A DNA stretch of 25,000 nucleotides from Chromera velia (Eukaryota; Sar; Chromeraceae): positions 65,001-90,000 of the forward strand of contig JAHBMJ010002654.1 of the NCBI GenBank assembly GCA_018398765.1. Reading direction: 5' to 3'. Shown here one piece after another: positions 1 to 9,996 of the stretch. Position 1 is the first letter of the stretch; each line of letters begins with the position of its first letter. Under the pieces are notes generated by a model. The model was not told where the DNA came from. It worked only from the letters and a program-made list of their open reading frames with translations, and did no database searches. Position numbers and translations under genes: made by a program.

Positions 1-1
1 G

Positions 2-64
2 GTACATCAAGAAAGACCCTATCAATGACGTTGCAAGCACGAAAGTACACGTGGAGAGCGTGTG
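2..64 (+). CDS. possible 3' end of a plus-strand gene (partial)
   Basis: From the window edge one plus frame stays open for 20 codons and ends with TGA at 62-64, giving a tail that reads YIKKDPINDV then ASTKVHVESV. Its third codon positions are mostly G or C, as in the better-supported exons here. The stop overlaps a GTGAGT, so this could also be an exon end with a splice donor. Nothing identifies the protein. The opposite strand at 1-18 could instead be an exon of the globin/TRP-like gene, and both readings are unlikely to be true together. Confidence is low because only 63 bases are visible. Confidence 0.35.
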
Positions 65-502
65 AGTGAATTTACAGAGAAAAAACCAATGCTATTCAAA
101 GCAGAACACAAGGGTGCCATTTAGTGATTCAATCTGGAAATTGCATACAGAGACACAATCAATACGCATGCAGCCCTGCTACTCCACGATGCTTGCACAG
201 ATTAATTTGTGCATGTGGAGAGCCAGTCTGTGGAGCAAGCAGGCTGTCAAACACATTCCCAGGAACCCAATTAATCGAGGTGATTCAGCTTCTTGAATGA
301 ATTCAGATGAATGCTCCCTTCGTGCAACTGTGTGTACGGGTGGATGGAATGGAGGGACATTCCGGACCGCGGACGATTGAATTGGGAGGCGAAAAGAAGA
401 GAAAGCAACGGTGTAGCGTAAACGCATAACTACGTCGGCACAGACGCATCTGCTCTCATGAAATTTCGATTCCGCTCCTCTCTGTATGACACAGACTGAG
501 AG
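65..502. other. region between the left-edge ORF and the globin/TRP-like gene
   Basis: I see no coding signal on either strand beyond short accidental ORFs. If the plus-strand ORF ends at 64 and the minus-strand gene stops at 503, this is a convergent intergenic spacer. If the minus-strand gene continues leftwards, this is part of its intron. Confidence 0.4.
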
Positions 503-1927
503 TTACAAACAAAAGAAACTGTTGTCTTCCATCCCCCCAATCATGCAGATGGAGTGACCGAACCGACTTATGGGGAGAAAAGCAGCAAAGACCACAAGAG
601 AGGCAAAGAAGATGAAAAGGGATCGCAAAGATAATGCAAGCCCAATTCTGTAAACGATCAACATCTGCATACCAACCTGCACGACGTTCACAATCTGGAT
701 GGCCACGAATCTATTTCTTCCGAACATCTCCCACTTCTTCTTCACAAGAAACGTGACGACCGGGTGCGAGGCCAACTCTTGAGACTTCAGTCTGACCACA
801 TGGGCAAGCAGGGAGGAGAAGAGCGAAGGGAAGAAGATTTCCCCGTCAGGGTTCTGAAGATAAGGGTCCCCCCACAGTTCTTTGACGTAATAAATTACAC
901 GCCGTTCCTTTCGAACGACCCTGTTGGAGCACCAAACGTGACCGTCAAGCACTTCAACGAACAGCGACGGCTCGTTGGCTGCGATGATGTCAAGGATTTT
1001 AGATCCGTGGAACCTCCAAAACGTTTCTGCACCGTAGTAAACTCCGCTGCGGTTGCGGCGAATAGCAAGCACGTCCCTCAAGAGGATTCGTGCGATTTCG
1101 GTGTGTCCAGACTGAATCGCCCAAACGATGGGAGATCTCTTTTCCCCATTCACATCGACTTGGCACGCCCACTCTGCCCTCTGGCCTCTCGGAGCATCAC
1201 AGAGGGCTGAGAGAACTTCGGAGGGTTTCCAGCGGAGGAGCGCCCGTGTGAGGGGGTGGGCGCCTGCCCGCAGATACTGAGAGAGACTCTGGCAGCATAT
1301 TTGCCATGCCTTTTCCCACGCGCGTTGCCACTCGTCACACCAATTCTCCCCCAAAACCCCAGCCAAGCAATTCATGAGAGAAGCGCCAAACAAAGGCAAA
1401 TCACTCATGCTCATGCCAAAATTGATGTGATCTAAGGCAAGGTGCTGGTCATCAGTCCAAAGGGCGCCTGGGTCGTCTGCGTATGCGATGATGCGTCGGA
1501 GGAGGTGTTCAATCAGATCTGCATACAGGTCACCATTCTTCACGAACACCGACCGCATGGTCGGCGATGCCTCAAAGAGAATTCCCAACAGAGCGTCGAC
1601 TAAGATCATCGACCCCCCGTCAGGAAATCTCTCGACCCTGTTGACCCTTTGAATAATTCGGACCCTATCCTCATCAATCTTCCCGCCGTTCTCCTTTTCC
1701 TTCTCCTTGAACTCATCCCTCTCCATCTCAGTCTCCTTCACTTCTCCCTGTGTAGCCATCATCGACGAGTGTCTCTTCCTCTCTTTCTCTGTCAATGTCA
1801 TAGACCCCCCCCCCGACCGAATCTCCCCCCGGTGTGTTTGAGACATGCTGTTGTTCTCTGGCAGCTCTTCACTCTCCTCATCCCTCCCCGAGGAGACTTC
1901 CGAATCCCCAAATTCACGTATGTACAC
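503..1927 (-). CDS. exon with globin domain 3, ankyrin repeat and TRP-like pre-S1 segment
   Basis: The exon opens after a CCTGCAG acceptor in phase 0. Exon residues 1-90 are a charged linker. Residues about 91-222 are a globin: LFEASPTMRSVF (B/C), LRRIIAYADDP (E), LALDHINFGM with proximal His167 (codon 1429-1427), then LMNCLAGVLGENW and RAWEKAWQICC (G/H). By my alignment B10 and E7 are both Leu, a hydrophobic distal pocket unlike globin 1. Residues 258-284 form an ankyrin-type repeat (PIVWAIQSGHTEIARILL). Residues 348-407 carry VKELWGDPYLQNP and then HPVVTFLV, KW and FGRNRF, resembling the segment just before S1 in TRP-type channels. After residue 417 the sequence turns T-rich and may be intron (donors GTTGGT or GTATGC). 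If read through, it encodes two hydrophobic stretches and stops with TAA at 503. Confidence 0.72.
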   Translation of the reverse strand: MYIREFGDSEVSSGRDEESEELPENNSMSQTHRGEIRSGGGSMTLTEKERKRHSSMMATQGEVKETEMERDEFKEKEKENGGKIDEDRVRIIQRVNRVERFPDGGSMILVDALLGILFEASPTMRSVFVKNGDLYADLIEHLLRRIIAYADDPGALWTDDQHLALDHINFGMSMSDLPLFGASLMNCLAGVLGENWCDEWQRAWEKAWQICCQSLSQYLRAGAHPLTRALLRWKPSEVLSALCDAPRGQRAEWACQVDVNGEKRSPIVWAIQSGHTEIARILLRDVLAIRRNRSGVYYGAETFWRFHGSKILDIIAANEPSLFVEVLDGHVWCSNRVVRKERRVIYYVKELWGDPYLQNPDGEIFFPSLFSSLLAHVVRLKSQELASHPVVTFLVKKKWEMFGRNRFVAIQIVNVVQVGMQMLIVYRIGLALSLRSLFIFFASLVVFAAFLPISRFGHSICMIGGMEDNSFFCL

Positions 1928-3153
1928 CTGCAGGGAATGAACGCAGACAGCATCGCAATCAAAATCCTACGTTCAATTTACGATGCTTCGTTATCATATG
2001 TTGATTCGTTTCCAAAACCCTCCAGAGTGTGCAATTTCTTTGTGAAGGCCCCATTCTGTCTGTGCACAGGAAGCAAGCAGAAGTGAAAAAAAAACGGAAT
2101 CAAGATGCCCATCACCCTCTATCTGCACTACGAGAGGGATCAAGCGGCGTCCAACAGAAGCTGGAGGGAGCTGCATGTGTCCGTTTCAATCTGTCGGCCC
2201 GTCATCCCGCAAAACAGAGGACAGGAACAACGGAGGAAAACACGAACGCCAAGCGGATGAAGCGCACAACAAAAGCAGCACGAGAAATATGTGAATGAGC
2301 ACATAAAAGGGACAGTTAGATGATCGACCGATCGGCACACAAACAGAAAACACGCATTCACACCGGTGCACACGCAGGCAGAATCCAGCCAGGCAAACGG
2401 CGGATGGTGAAAAGCAGAGACGCAGACAGGCAAGGCAAGACTATCAGACACGGAGGAAAGTGTGCAAATCGACAAGAAAGGCAGACAGACAGACAGACCT
2501 GTCGCTTGAGTTCAAGAAGCAGAACGTGCCAACTTTCGAGAAGCGCGTCCATGTCCTCTTGGCACCAAATCTGCAACAACAAAAATGCGCATGCATACGC
2601 ACACATCTTCTCATGACCATGGCTGGTTTTCTTCACGGAAACTGTGCAAGGCCTCCATAGGTGTTTCAAGCTACCGTGCTGTATGCAAGTGCTTTTCGCC
2701 AATTACATAGGTTTCTTGAAGTACGGACCTGCTCTCGTATGTGCAACCGCGTGAAAGAAAATGCACACATAAGGAGAGGCTTTGCAAGAGAGAAAGGAAG
2801 CACATGACAGCGAGACTTGGATGAATAGGCAAGGAATGGGGGGGGAGGGAAGATTTCGATTCAAGAAAAAGTAGCGCAAACAACATATGAACAATCCACT
2901 CACCCCTTTTCCTCTTCCCCTTTTCTCTCCTTCGCACTCCTTTCTCTTTTTCTCTCGCTCACGTCCGTCTCGACCTCTCTATCTAGCGTCTTCTCTCTTT
3001 TGAGATGGATGGATCAAGTCAGAAGCCCGAATCGGCCTTCGGCTAGGCTACCGTGTGCGCACAAAAACAAGGTTCTTTTTTATTCTACACGCCCCTCCCT
3101 TCCTCTGTCAGAAATTGTTGGACGGAAAACAGAGGGAAGGGAAAGGAGAGGCC

Positions 3154-3195
<42 letters not shown>

Positions 3196-6100
3196 GAGAG
3201 AGAGAGGAAGAGAGAGAGAGAACTAGACAGGCAGACAGACAGGCAGGCAGGCAGGCCAGGAGGCAGAGAGACACAGAAGTACTCTATGTACATGAGAAGA
3301 CATTCCCACTCCCACCCTTTACTTCCCTACCCCTGTCTTGACTGACGGCCTTTCTCTGTCTTTGTCGAAGACTTCGACACAGCTCCTCTTGGTTCGAGGT
3401 CATGTCTCTCACTCACGTCTCTTTGTGTGATTGATATCCTTTCCTGGACGCCAATTATGATTTTTTCCGTGAGGGTGCTCTAATGACAATAAAGACAAAG
3501 AAAGCATTGAATGAATGATTTGTGCATGCATGGGTCTCTTTCTGTCTCTGTTTTTTCTTACCGTGTTCTGGTCATCCACTGCCATCTGCAGGAGCCACTG
3601 CCAGCACGATGCCTTGTCTTCTGTCCACGTGTCTCCAATCACCCCTGCGACTGTTCTTAAGACCGTAGGGGCAACACTTTTCAGGTTCGGGAGCTGCTCC
3701 GGTCTCTTCATGATGGAGGCCCAGGGAACTCCGATGGTGTGCACACAGCCCCGCAGGTGGGGCAGGTCGTTAATCGCCTGGACGAGCCACTGGAGCAGGG
3801 CAGTGAGGTCCTCTGCAAGATTCACATTTCATTCATTCATTCATTGCCTGTGATTTGGTCCTGAAAGGGCAACTTTGCTGGTCTGGTTTCCAAAGCAAAG
3901 CATGGGGTTACCAGTGCACTTGTAATAAAACAAACACAATGTGAGAAACAGCATCACGGAAGAAGCACAGAGACAAAGAACGTGAGGGAAGGCCTCGTTC
4001 AGAGGATCGAAAGAAGAAATACAGACGCCAAAGAGAAAAAAATTACCGCAGTAGTACGCGGACAGAATAGACGTCAGATCAGATTCATGCGGGATCTGAA
4101 CGGAAAACTGAAAGCAGGCAGAGAAGTTTTGTGACCTGCATGGCATTTGCACGAAATGTGCGACCGACAGAAGGACAGAACGGCCCATGTATACTCAGAA
4201 ACATGTCTCTTCTTGCTTGCGTGTCTCTTTTTTGTCTCCTCACAAGAGACACTGAAGGTAGAAAACAGGTAGCAAAGAGAGAAGAAAGCTGACAAAGACT
4301 CACCAGAATGGATCAGCTTTGCCTGGAGAGAGAAACAGACAACACATTGACTCTCAGGCAAAGCAAACGTAAACAATAATAATAATAGTAATAAGAATAT
4401 CCATCTCCCTTCTCCCCTTTTCCCATTCCCTCTCCTTTCCACCTTCTTCTAGCATCTTGAACGACCGAACGACCGACCCGCACGAGAGGGCAACAGGCTG
4501 ACGCCCTCTCCCCTCCCTCCTCTTTTAGGACTCCGCCCCCTCCGCTTGCTTTTGGAACTTTCCCCCCCCTCCCCCTTGTCCCCCCACGTCGAACCGAACG
4601 TCCCCGTTCCCTGCTGCAAGCTCGACAGGTTCGCCCCTAGTTTGGCTACGAAGGCCTCGACCCCCAATTGGCTCTCGATCACCGTCCAGTCCTCTGTCAC
4701 GCTTTGGACTCTCGTGATCATCGTTTCCAGCGTTGCCTGGAGGGAGGTGGAGGGAGGGAGGCAGCGTTGGAAAGGGGGAAGAAGGGCAAAGGGGGATGGG
4801 GTAAAGGACAGACTCAGTGAGGAGGACACCAGCAGAGAAGCGAATAGGCGGGGGAGAGAAAAGCACAGATATTCTGACAGATAAATCTCTGCACACACAC
4901 AAACACACTCTCTCTCTCTCTCACACACACAGAGGGAAAGGGAGAAAGAGACAACAAGACGGAGGAACCAGGACACCAGCTCACAAAGAAGACTGACGGA
5001 AACATGAAACGAAAAAAAAAAAAAAAGAAAGAGAAAAAAAAGAAGGAAGACAGACAGAAGGAAGGAAAGACAGACAGACAGACAGACAGAAAGAAAGAAA
5101 GAAAGAAAGAAAGCCAGAAAGAAAAAGAGCAAAGAAGAAAAACAGAAAGGGAGAGAGAGCACAAAGAAGAGGAATCACCATGGGTCAACCTGAAAAGGAG
5201 AGACACTGACATGCCTCGCCAGCGCCCTTACTAAAGGCTCTTCGCTAACGCACCCGGTTGTCTGCCCCAACGACTTATCTTGGTGTCACCAACTAATTGC
5301 TTCATATTTATCTGGCCACGCTTCCCGTCGAGCTGCCCATACTCACACAATTCGAGATAGAGAGCGGTAGATTAAATTTTTGTTTACCTCCCTCTCACCT
5401 GCAGCAGCCCTGCAGTCTGGTGCAGAGCCCAGAACCAGGCTTCCTCCAGTTCTTCGTTCCACTGCTCCCCGAGCATCTGCTCCAACGAATTTATCAACAC
5501 CTTTCCTGCTCGCACGCACGCACAGACAGAGAAGACAGACAGACAGGCAGGTAGCAGAACAGACAGAAAGTCTACATGACCGCGATACATGCATGCAGCA
5601 TCTTCAATTGGCGTGTGATCATTCGAATCCAGCAGGCAGGCTTCCTCCCAGTCGGTCGAGGTATCTTTCTTCCTTCCTTCCTTTCTTCCTTTCTTTCTTT
5701 CTTCTTTCCTTCCTTCCTTCCTTCTTTCCAACACAACAAAAAAGTAGAGTAACACGAACGATGGAAATGTACAGCGACTGCATTCCCGATGCATTTACCC
5801 ACCGAAGACGTCGATCTGCTCGGGCTGCACACCATAGTGCACGTGACGCAGCCCCATCCAGGAGACGGCCCTCCAGGTGTACAAAGGGTCTCCGCAGAAA
5901 CCTGCAGATCCACAGGAAGAAGGAATGAATGAAGGAATGAATGGAGGAATGAAGGAAGGAAGGAAGAGACTCAATCAATGAAGAGCTGTGGTGACACGCA
6001 TGGTGGAAACTTGTTACACTGCCCGCTCTGCAAGGAAAATCAGATTTGTGCGAAGCAAATTAGGACGCTCGCTGTGGGTAATAAATGGCAGCCAATCAGA

Positions 6101-7276
6101 ATACCGGAGGTACAACGACATGTGATTTCGTGAGATGTTTTAAGGATAAAATTGGACAAAAAATACTCCCCGTTCCACACAGTGAGCCAGCCATTCACCT
6201 GCAATGAATCCCAGCATCTGTTCGAACACGTTGGTCATCTGGAGTTTTCCCCTTCGAGAGAGGACTTCAGGTTCCTTCAGCTGTCTGATCAGAGTATCAT
6301 ACAGGAGGGAGAAGATCGACTCGTACCGCGTCGTCTTCTTGAGAACTCTGGCAAGGGAACTGCGAACCATTGAGACCTGCATGCATGAAGGAAGCAGGTG
6401 GGGGGGTGGTAGAGGATCCCCCGATCCAAAATTCTTCAGGTGCATGGCAGACGAGGTTGGGACTTCAGAATTTGGCAAACGGGGGGCCCCACATGGAGAC
6501 GTCCCTTTGAAATGTCTGATCAGAAGAAGGGAAGTCCTGCACAAGAGAAAAAGCGTGTAAACGGTTATGCAGAAATACTTGCAGTTAACAAACGACCGAG
6601 AGAGACATGCACTGACTGACTGACCTTCTCTACGAGAGCCTCCAATTCCTCTTCAGAGAGTCCCGCCACAGGACGCACAGACCCAAGCGTGAACCAGGTT
6701 TCAGTTTCGGCACTCGCCTCTATTGTCTGCAGCAGCTGTTTCTTTTGGGCAGTCGCGTCGTTGACCACAGTGGCCGATTTCAGAGCAGACCGCAGAGGCC
6801 CCTGCTGAGCCTGCTGTTGGCCTGTGACCGGCAAGGAGGGCTTTCGCTCCTGCGCCTCGGCGGCCTCAAATCCGAATTTGAATCCGTCTCCATCTCCATT
6901 CCCCCCAGCCTCTACCAGTCCACCCCTCTCCCCGTCTCCCTTTCCCTCTCCCTCCTCCATTCCGAATTCGTCTCCGTCCTCTTCCTCCAGACCTTCCCGG
7001 GAAGCCTCTGGCCTGACGGCATTTGCCTACAAACAAACACATCATATAAAGGCATGCAAAGTCATGACGACAGGAAGATAAAGAGCAGAGAGAGGCCGGC
7101 CAGTATTTTGTAACCCTGCCAATCAGAATCAGAGCACTGTATTCGTCGCTTTGCTATTCAATGACGTCGGAATTTCCCCACAAGCAATGATTTCCCAAGC
7201 CACCTCAATCGCAGACCTCGATCGCACACCTCAACAAGTCTTCATGTATGCTTACACTTACATTCTGCCCACGCTC

Positions 7277-7351
<75 letters not shown>

Positions 7352-7352
7352 G

Positions 7353-7436
<84 letters not shown>

Positions 7437-7532
7437 TGCACGTACACAAACATACACACATACATACACACGCACACACGCACGCACACGCAGACACGCA
7501 CACACACACGCGCGCGCGCACGTACACACACA

Positions 7533-7596
<64 letters not shown>

Positions 7597-7684
7597 CACA
7601 CGCACACACACACACATGCACACACACGTGCACACGCACATGCACACACAGACACAGACACACACACACACACACACACACGCA

Positions 7685-7721
<37 letters not shown>

Positions 7722-8068
7722 GCACACAAACACACACACGCAGGCGGGCTCACTGACGCATGTGCACTCAGGTAGAGGTAAGCACTAGACCCCAACGGCA
7801 CCACACGAAAGTTTGAAAACATGCAGGTTGGTATTTTTCACGGTTCATCGGGCAAGTATATAGGTAGCAAGACCTTCTCACGGCAAGAGAGGGGTGCGCT
7901 TGTGCAAAAAGACGGCGCAATCACCTTCGGCAATGCGGGAGAGTTTTGTCGCACCAGTTTTTTTGTGGGTTGCTGTTCCGGACTGTGAGAAGAAAACGAT
8001 GGATTCATATCCTCCTCCTGCTGCTGTTTGCCCCGGATCTGAAAGAGAATCGAGGGCCTGTCTTCCAT
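503..8068 (-). CDS. three-globin / ankyrin / TRP-channel-like multidomain protein
   Basis: Inferred exons in transcript order are 8068-7925, 7026-6625, 6376-6199, 5901-5803, 5505-5399, 4736-4503, 4095-4047, 3812-3562 and 1927 to 677/673 or to a TAA at 503. Junction phases (0,0,1,1,0,0,1,0) agree at each join. The start ATG at 8068 has A at -3 and G at +4, with an in-frame stop upstream. Residues 1-182 are low-complexity and acidic. Globin 1 is about residues 183-310, globin 2 about 311-488, globin 3 is in the last exon, then an ankyrin repeat and a TRP-like pre-S1 segment. The protein is about 905 residues to the last secure exon codon, or 962 if it ends at 503. By family knowledge, globins bind heme and diatomic gases, ankyrin repeats bind partners, and TRP proteins are cation channels, so a gas- or redox-sensing membrane protein is inferred. 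Exons 6-7 have an alternative model with a 19-base exon at 4322-4304, adding 28 residues. Confidence 0.75.
1928..3561 (-). other. intron 8 of the globin/TRP-like gene
   Basis: This 1.6-kb intron (donor GTAAGA, acceptor CCTGCAG) has no exon I can support. It holds a (GACA)n tract near 2482-2501, a long (AG)n tract at 3155-3222 and a (CAGG/CAGA)n tract at 3226-3262. Confidence 0.6.
3155..3262. repeat. (AG)n followed by (CAGG/CAGA)n microsatellite
   Basis: A dinucleotide AG tract with a few GGA interruptions passes directly into CAGA/CAGG tetranucleotides. It lies inside intron 8 of the globin/TRP-like gene. Overlapping ORFs are repeat artefacts. Confidence 0.9.
3562..4736 (-). CDS. globin-like domain 2, degenerate (exons 6-8)
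   Basis: Exon 6 (4736-4503) gives the A/B helices, including EDWTVIESQLGVEAFVAKL. It then runs into a basic Gly/Ser/Arg-rich loop that does not belong to a globin fold. Exon 7 (4095-4047) and exon 8 (3812-3562) give the E-to-H part, including LTALLQWLVQAIND and VLRTVAGVIGDTW. At the proximal site the sequence reads RGCVHTIGV. Spacing to the conserved glycine puts Val at F8 and His one residue later, and no Tyr is seen at B10. Heme binding is therefore doubtful, and the domain may be structural or bind another ligand. The exon 6/7 boundary is uncertain: a donor at 4478 (GTCGGT), a 19-base exon at 4322-4304 and an acceptor before 4135 also keep phase. Confidence 0.62.
4304..4322 (-). CDS. candidate 19-nt microexon
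   Basis: On the minus strand a pyrimidine-rich tract ending TCTCTCCAG is followed by 19 bases and a strong GTGAGT donor. It keeps frame only if exon 6 ends at 4478 and exon 7 starts at 4135. It would add a few residues (KADPFW-like) to the loop of globin 2. The direct 4503-to-4095 splice is the competing model. Confidence 0.35.
4891..5130. repeat. compound simple repeat (CA, CT, poly-A, GACA, GAAA)
   Basis: Short CA, CT and CA tracts at about 4891-4931 are followed by poly-A at about 5009-5026 and GACA/GAAA tetranucleotides to about 5113. All lie in intron 5 of the globin/TRP-like gene. Confidence 0.85.
5399..6376 (-). CDS. globin domain 1 (exons 3-5 of the multi-globin gene)
   Basis: Three exons (6376-6199, 5901-5803, 5505-5399) join in phase 1 and phase 1 to encode a complete globin fold. 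Hand alignment to bacterial flavohemoglobin-type globins places Tyr208 at B10 (motif SLLYDTL), Gln228 at E7 (KLQMTNVFEQM) and His261 at the proximal F8 site (GLRHVHYGV). The G/H-helix signature follows, with KVLINSLEQMLGEQW and then EELEEAWFWAL. Tyr B10 with Gln E7 is typical of flavohemoglobins and some sensor globins, and stabilises bound oxygen or supports NO chemistry. This is the domain most likely to bind heme normally. No reductase domain accompanies it in the gene. Confidence 0.82.
5668..5730. repeat. (TTCC/TTTC)n microsatellite
   Basis: A pure pyrimidine tetranucleotide tract lies in intron 4 of the globin/TRP-like gene. A related GGAA/GAAT tract lies at about 5921-5968 in intron 3. 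Confidence 0.85.
7282..7743. repeat. long (CA)n microsatellite in intron 1
   Basis: About 460 bases of CA repeat with scattered CG, CATG and ACGT interruptions, including a CG-alternating stretch near 7509-7520. It occupies about half of intron 1 (7027-7924) of the globin/TRP-like gene. The purine-pyrimidine alternation favours left-handed DNA. The overlapping His/Thr and Cys/Val ORFs are artefacts. Confidence 0.95.
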
Positions 8069-8828
8069 TCTCCTCTGTTCCCTCTCTTTTCTTGCTGGCG
8101 ATCCGCGAGTTCAGTCAAGGTCACTTCAGAGTGATTGCAAAAAAGCTGTTCGTTTGTGTGCGCGTTGGCTGCCTGTCTTGACTGCATCTGCTTTCCCGTC
8201 CACACAACTGCATGGTAAGTTGGGTCCAAATCATGCAGCACAGCACCGCAAAGCACTGCATCAGGTCCATGCGTGTTTGTTATAATATGCATGTATATAC
8301 ATCTGCAGACACAAATATGTACACATTTTGAATGCATGCAACGAAGTGGGCGCGCATTGCGCCCCGCGGTATTTAGGATTCGTTTGCGTACGAACGGAGC
8401 ATGCAGTGGCGGAAGTACACAAACTTTGTGTTTTGTCACGATCGATTCTCTTATCACCTCTCCGCGGGCGTGTGTTGGTCCGGTATGTCACGATCGATGA
8501 TTAATTGACAAACTTAATTCCGTCCATCCGTCCCTGCATGCAGGCCATGCATGCATGCATGCATGCGACGATTCGATCTGCATGCATGTGATGATTCTGC
8601 ATGTGCTGTAGCTGTACAAATGTAGCTGCAATTAACAAATCCGGCCGGCATTATATATATTAATATATTACTTCTGATGCGATTTGACGGCTGAACGCCA
8701 CATGCAGACACAACTCTCTCGGTGAACCGGCAACCAAAGAGGAGGAAAGATTGTCAAGTTTTTTCAAGTACCAAATTAAGAATTTCGATCGATCGAGAAG
8801 CCGAAATCAAACACGCACGCGGGACAAA
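8069..8828. promoter_or_regulatory. divergent promoter region between the globin/TRP-like gene and the membrane-protein gene
   Basis: The 760 bases separate two start codons that point away from each other. They hold two copies of TGTCACGATCGAT (8434-8446 and 8486-8498), a perfect 12-base palindrome ATGTATATACAT (8291-8302), several TGCATGCA-type sites with an (ATGC)n run at about 8547-8566, and an AT tract TTATATATATTAATATATTA at 8651-8670 that could act as a TATA element for the plus-strand gene. TGCATGCA is a known target of ApiAP2 factors in apicomplexans. Its use here is inference. Confidence 0.5.
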
Positions 8829-9958
8829 ATGGATCCAGAATCGCAGAGGACCGAGGAGGAGCCCCGGCCTGTCCCCTACAAGAAGATTGGGGTGGCTGTC
8901 GCAGTTTGTCTTGCAGTGATTGTCGTAGGAGGGGGCATTTGGTGGGCTTGTTCCGGCTCCCCCTCGAAGAAACCGGGCCAACCGCAACCCGACAACCCGA
9001 ACCCTCCCCCACCACAGCCAGAGCCGGAGCCAGAGAAGCCGGAACCTGCTGAGCCCGCGTCGATTGAGATAGACTACCAGTACAAGGCGGCCTCTGCAGA
9101 TGTGACTGCAGAAACCGACGAGAACGAGGCGGCCTTCCTTGACCTCGTCAAGACACAGGAACAGTTCACGACTCCCACGAATGTTCCTGGGGATGAACTT
9201 CCCGAAGGAACAGTCGGTCAGTTCCCTTGCATGTCAAGTCAACAATCGCAGAAGGAAAGAAGGACAGTAAGAAAGGGAAGTATAGGCAATAGAAGGGAGA
9301 AATTTCGAATGAGAGTCAGCCAGGGGTCACCTGTATTTGTTGCGCAAAACATGGATAGATTTACGTTTGTGCACATTCGCATCTCGAATTTGTCTGACCT
9401 GCATTCACCGAGCAAACGATTGGAATGCACCAAACACGACAAATGCGAACACCTGGTCGCGAGAGGATGACAGTTGGAGGAGGTATCCGCTGACCCTGCA
9501 TGGGGTATGGATGGAGAATGCATGACCCTGCATGGGGTATGGATGGAGAATGCATGACACAGAAGGTTCATGAAGGCGCACGACTTCTTTGAAATGTGCA
9601 AGACTGATTGGTACATGTGGCTTTGTGGGGTATTCCCTTTCCTGCCCAGTATCTGCTTCGGTATTCTAACGATCTCCCTGTATGTACACATTTGTTCCGG
9701 CTTCCCTGTATCTGTGCATCCCTGTGCGTCTCTTTGATTTCCTTCCGACACACATGCGGCAAGCAAGGCAGAAGAAGGGAGGAAATGACTGAAAAGCAAC
9801 AGACGTGCACGATCTTTGATGGGCATTCGATCTGCTCATGCATTCACTTTCCGCTCAGCTCTGCTGTCTATTTGTTCGACCGCTCTATGGCTCTTTGCGC
9901 ATGCCTCGATCGTTAGTCTGCGAGGAAAGAATTGAAGAGAAGGCAACAGAAGCTGTCG

Positions 9959-9996
<38 letters not shown>

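Noticed and set aside
179-427. Minus-strand 82-codon ORF as a further exon of the globin/TRP-like gene
   Set aside because: No channel-like membrane helix pattern and no convincing acceptor/donor pair joined in phase.
2482-2501. CRISPR-like or other spaced repeats among the tetranucleotide tracts
   Set aside because: These are simple repeats without unique spacers, in a eukaryotic intron.
7151-7822. Long ORFs on both strands with His/Thr or Cys/Val repeats
   Set aside because: They are translations of the CA/TG microsatellite in every frame, inside an inferred intron.
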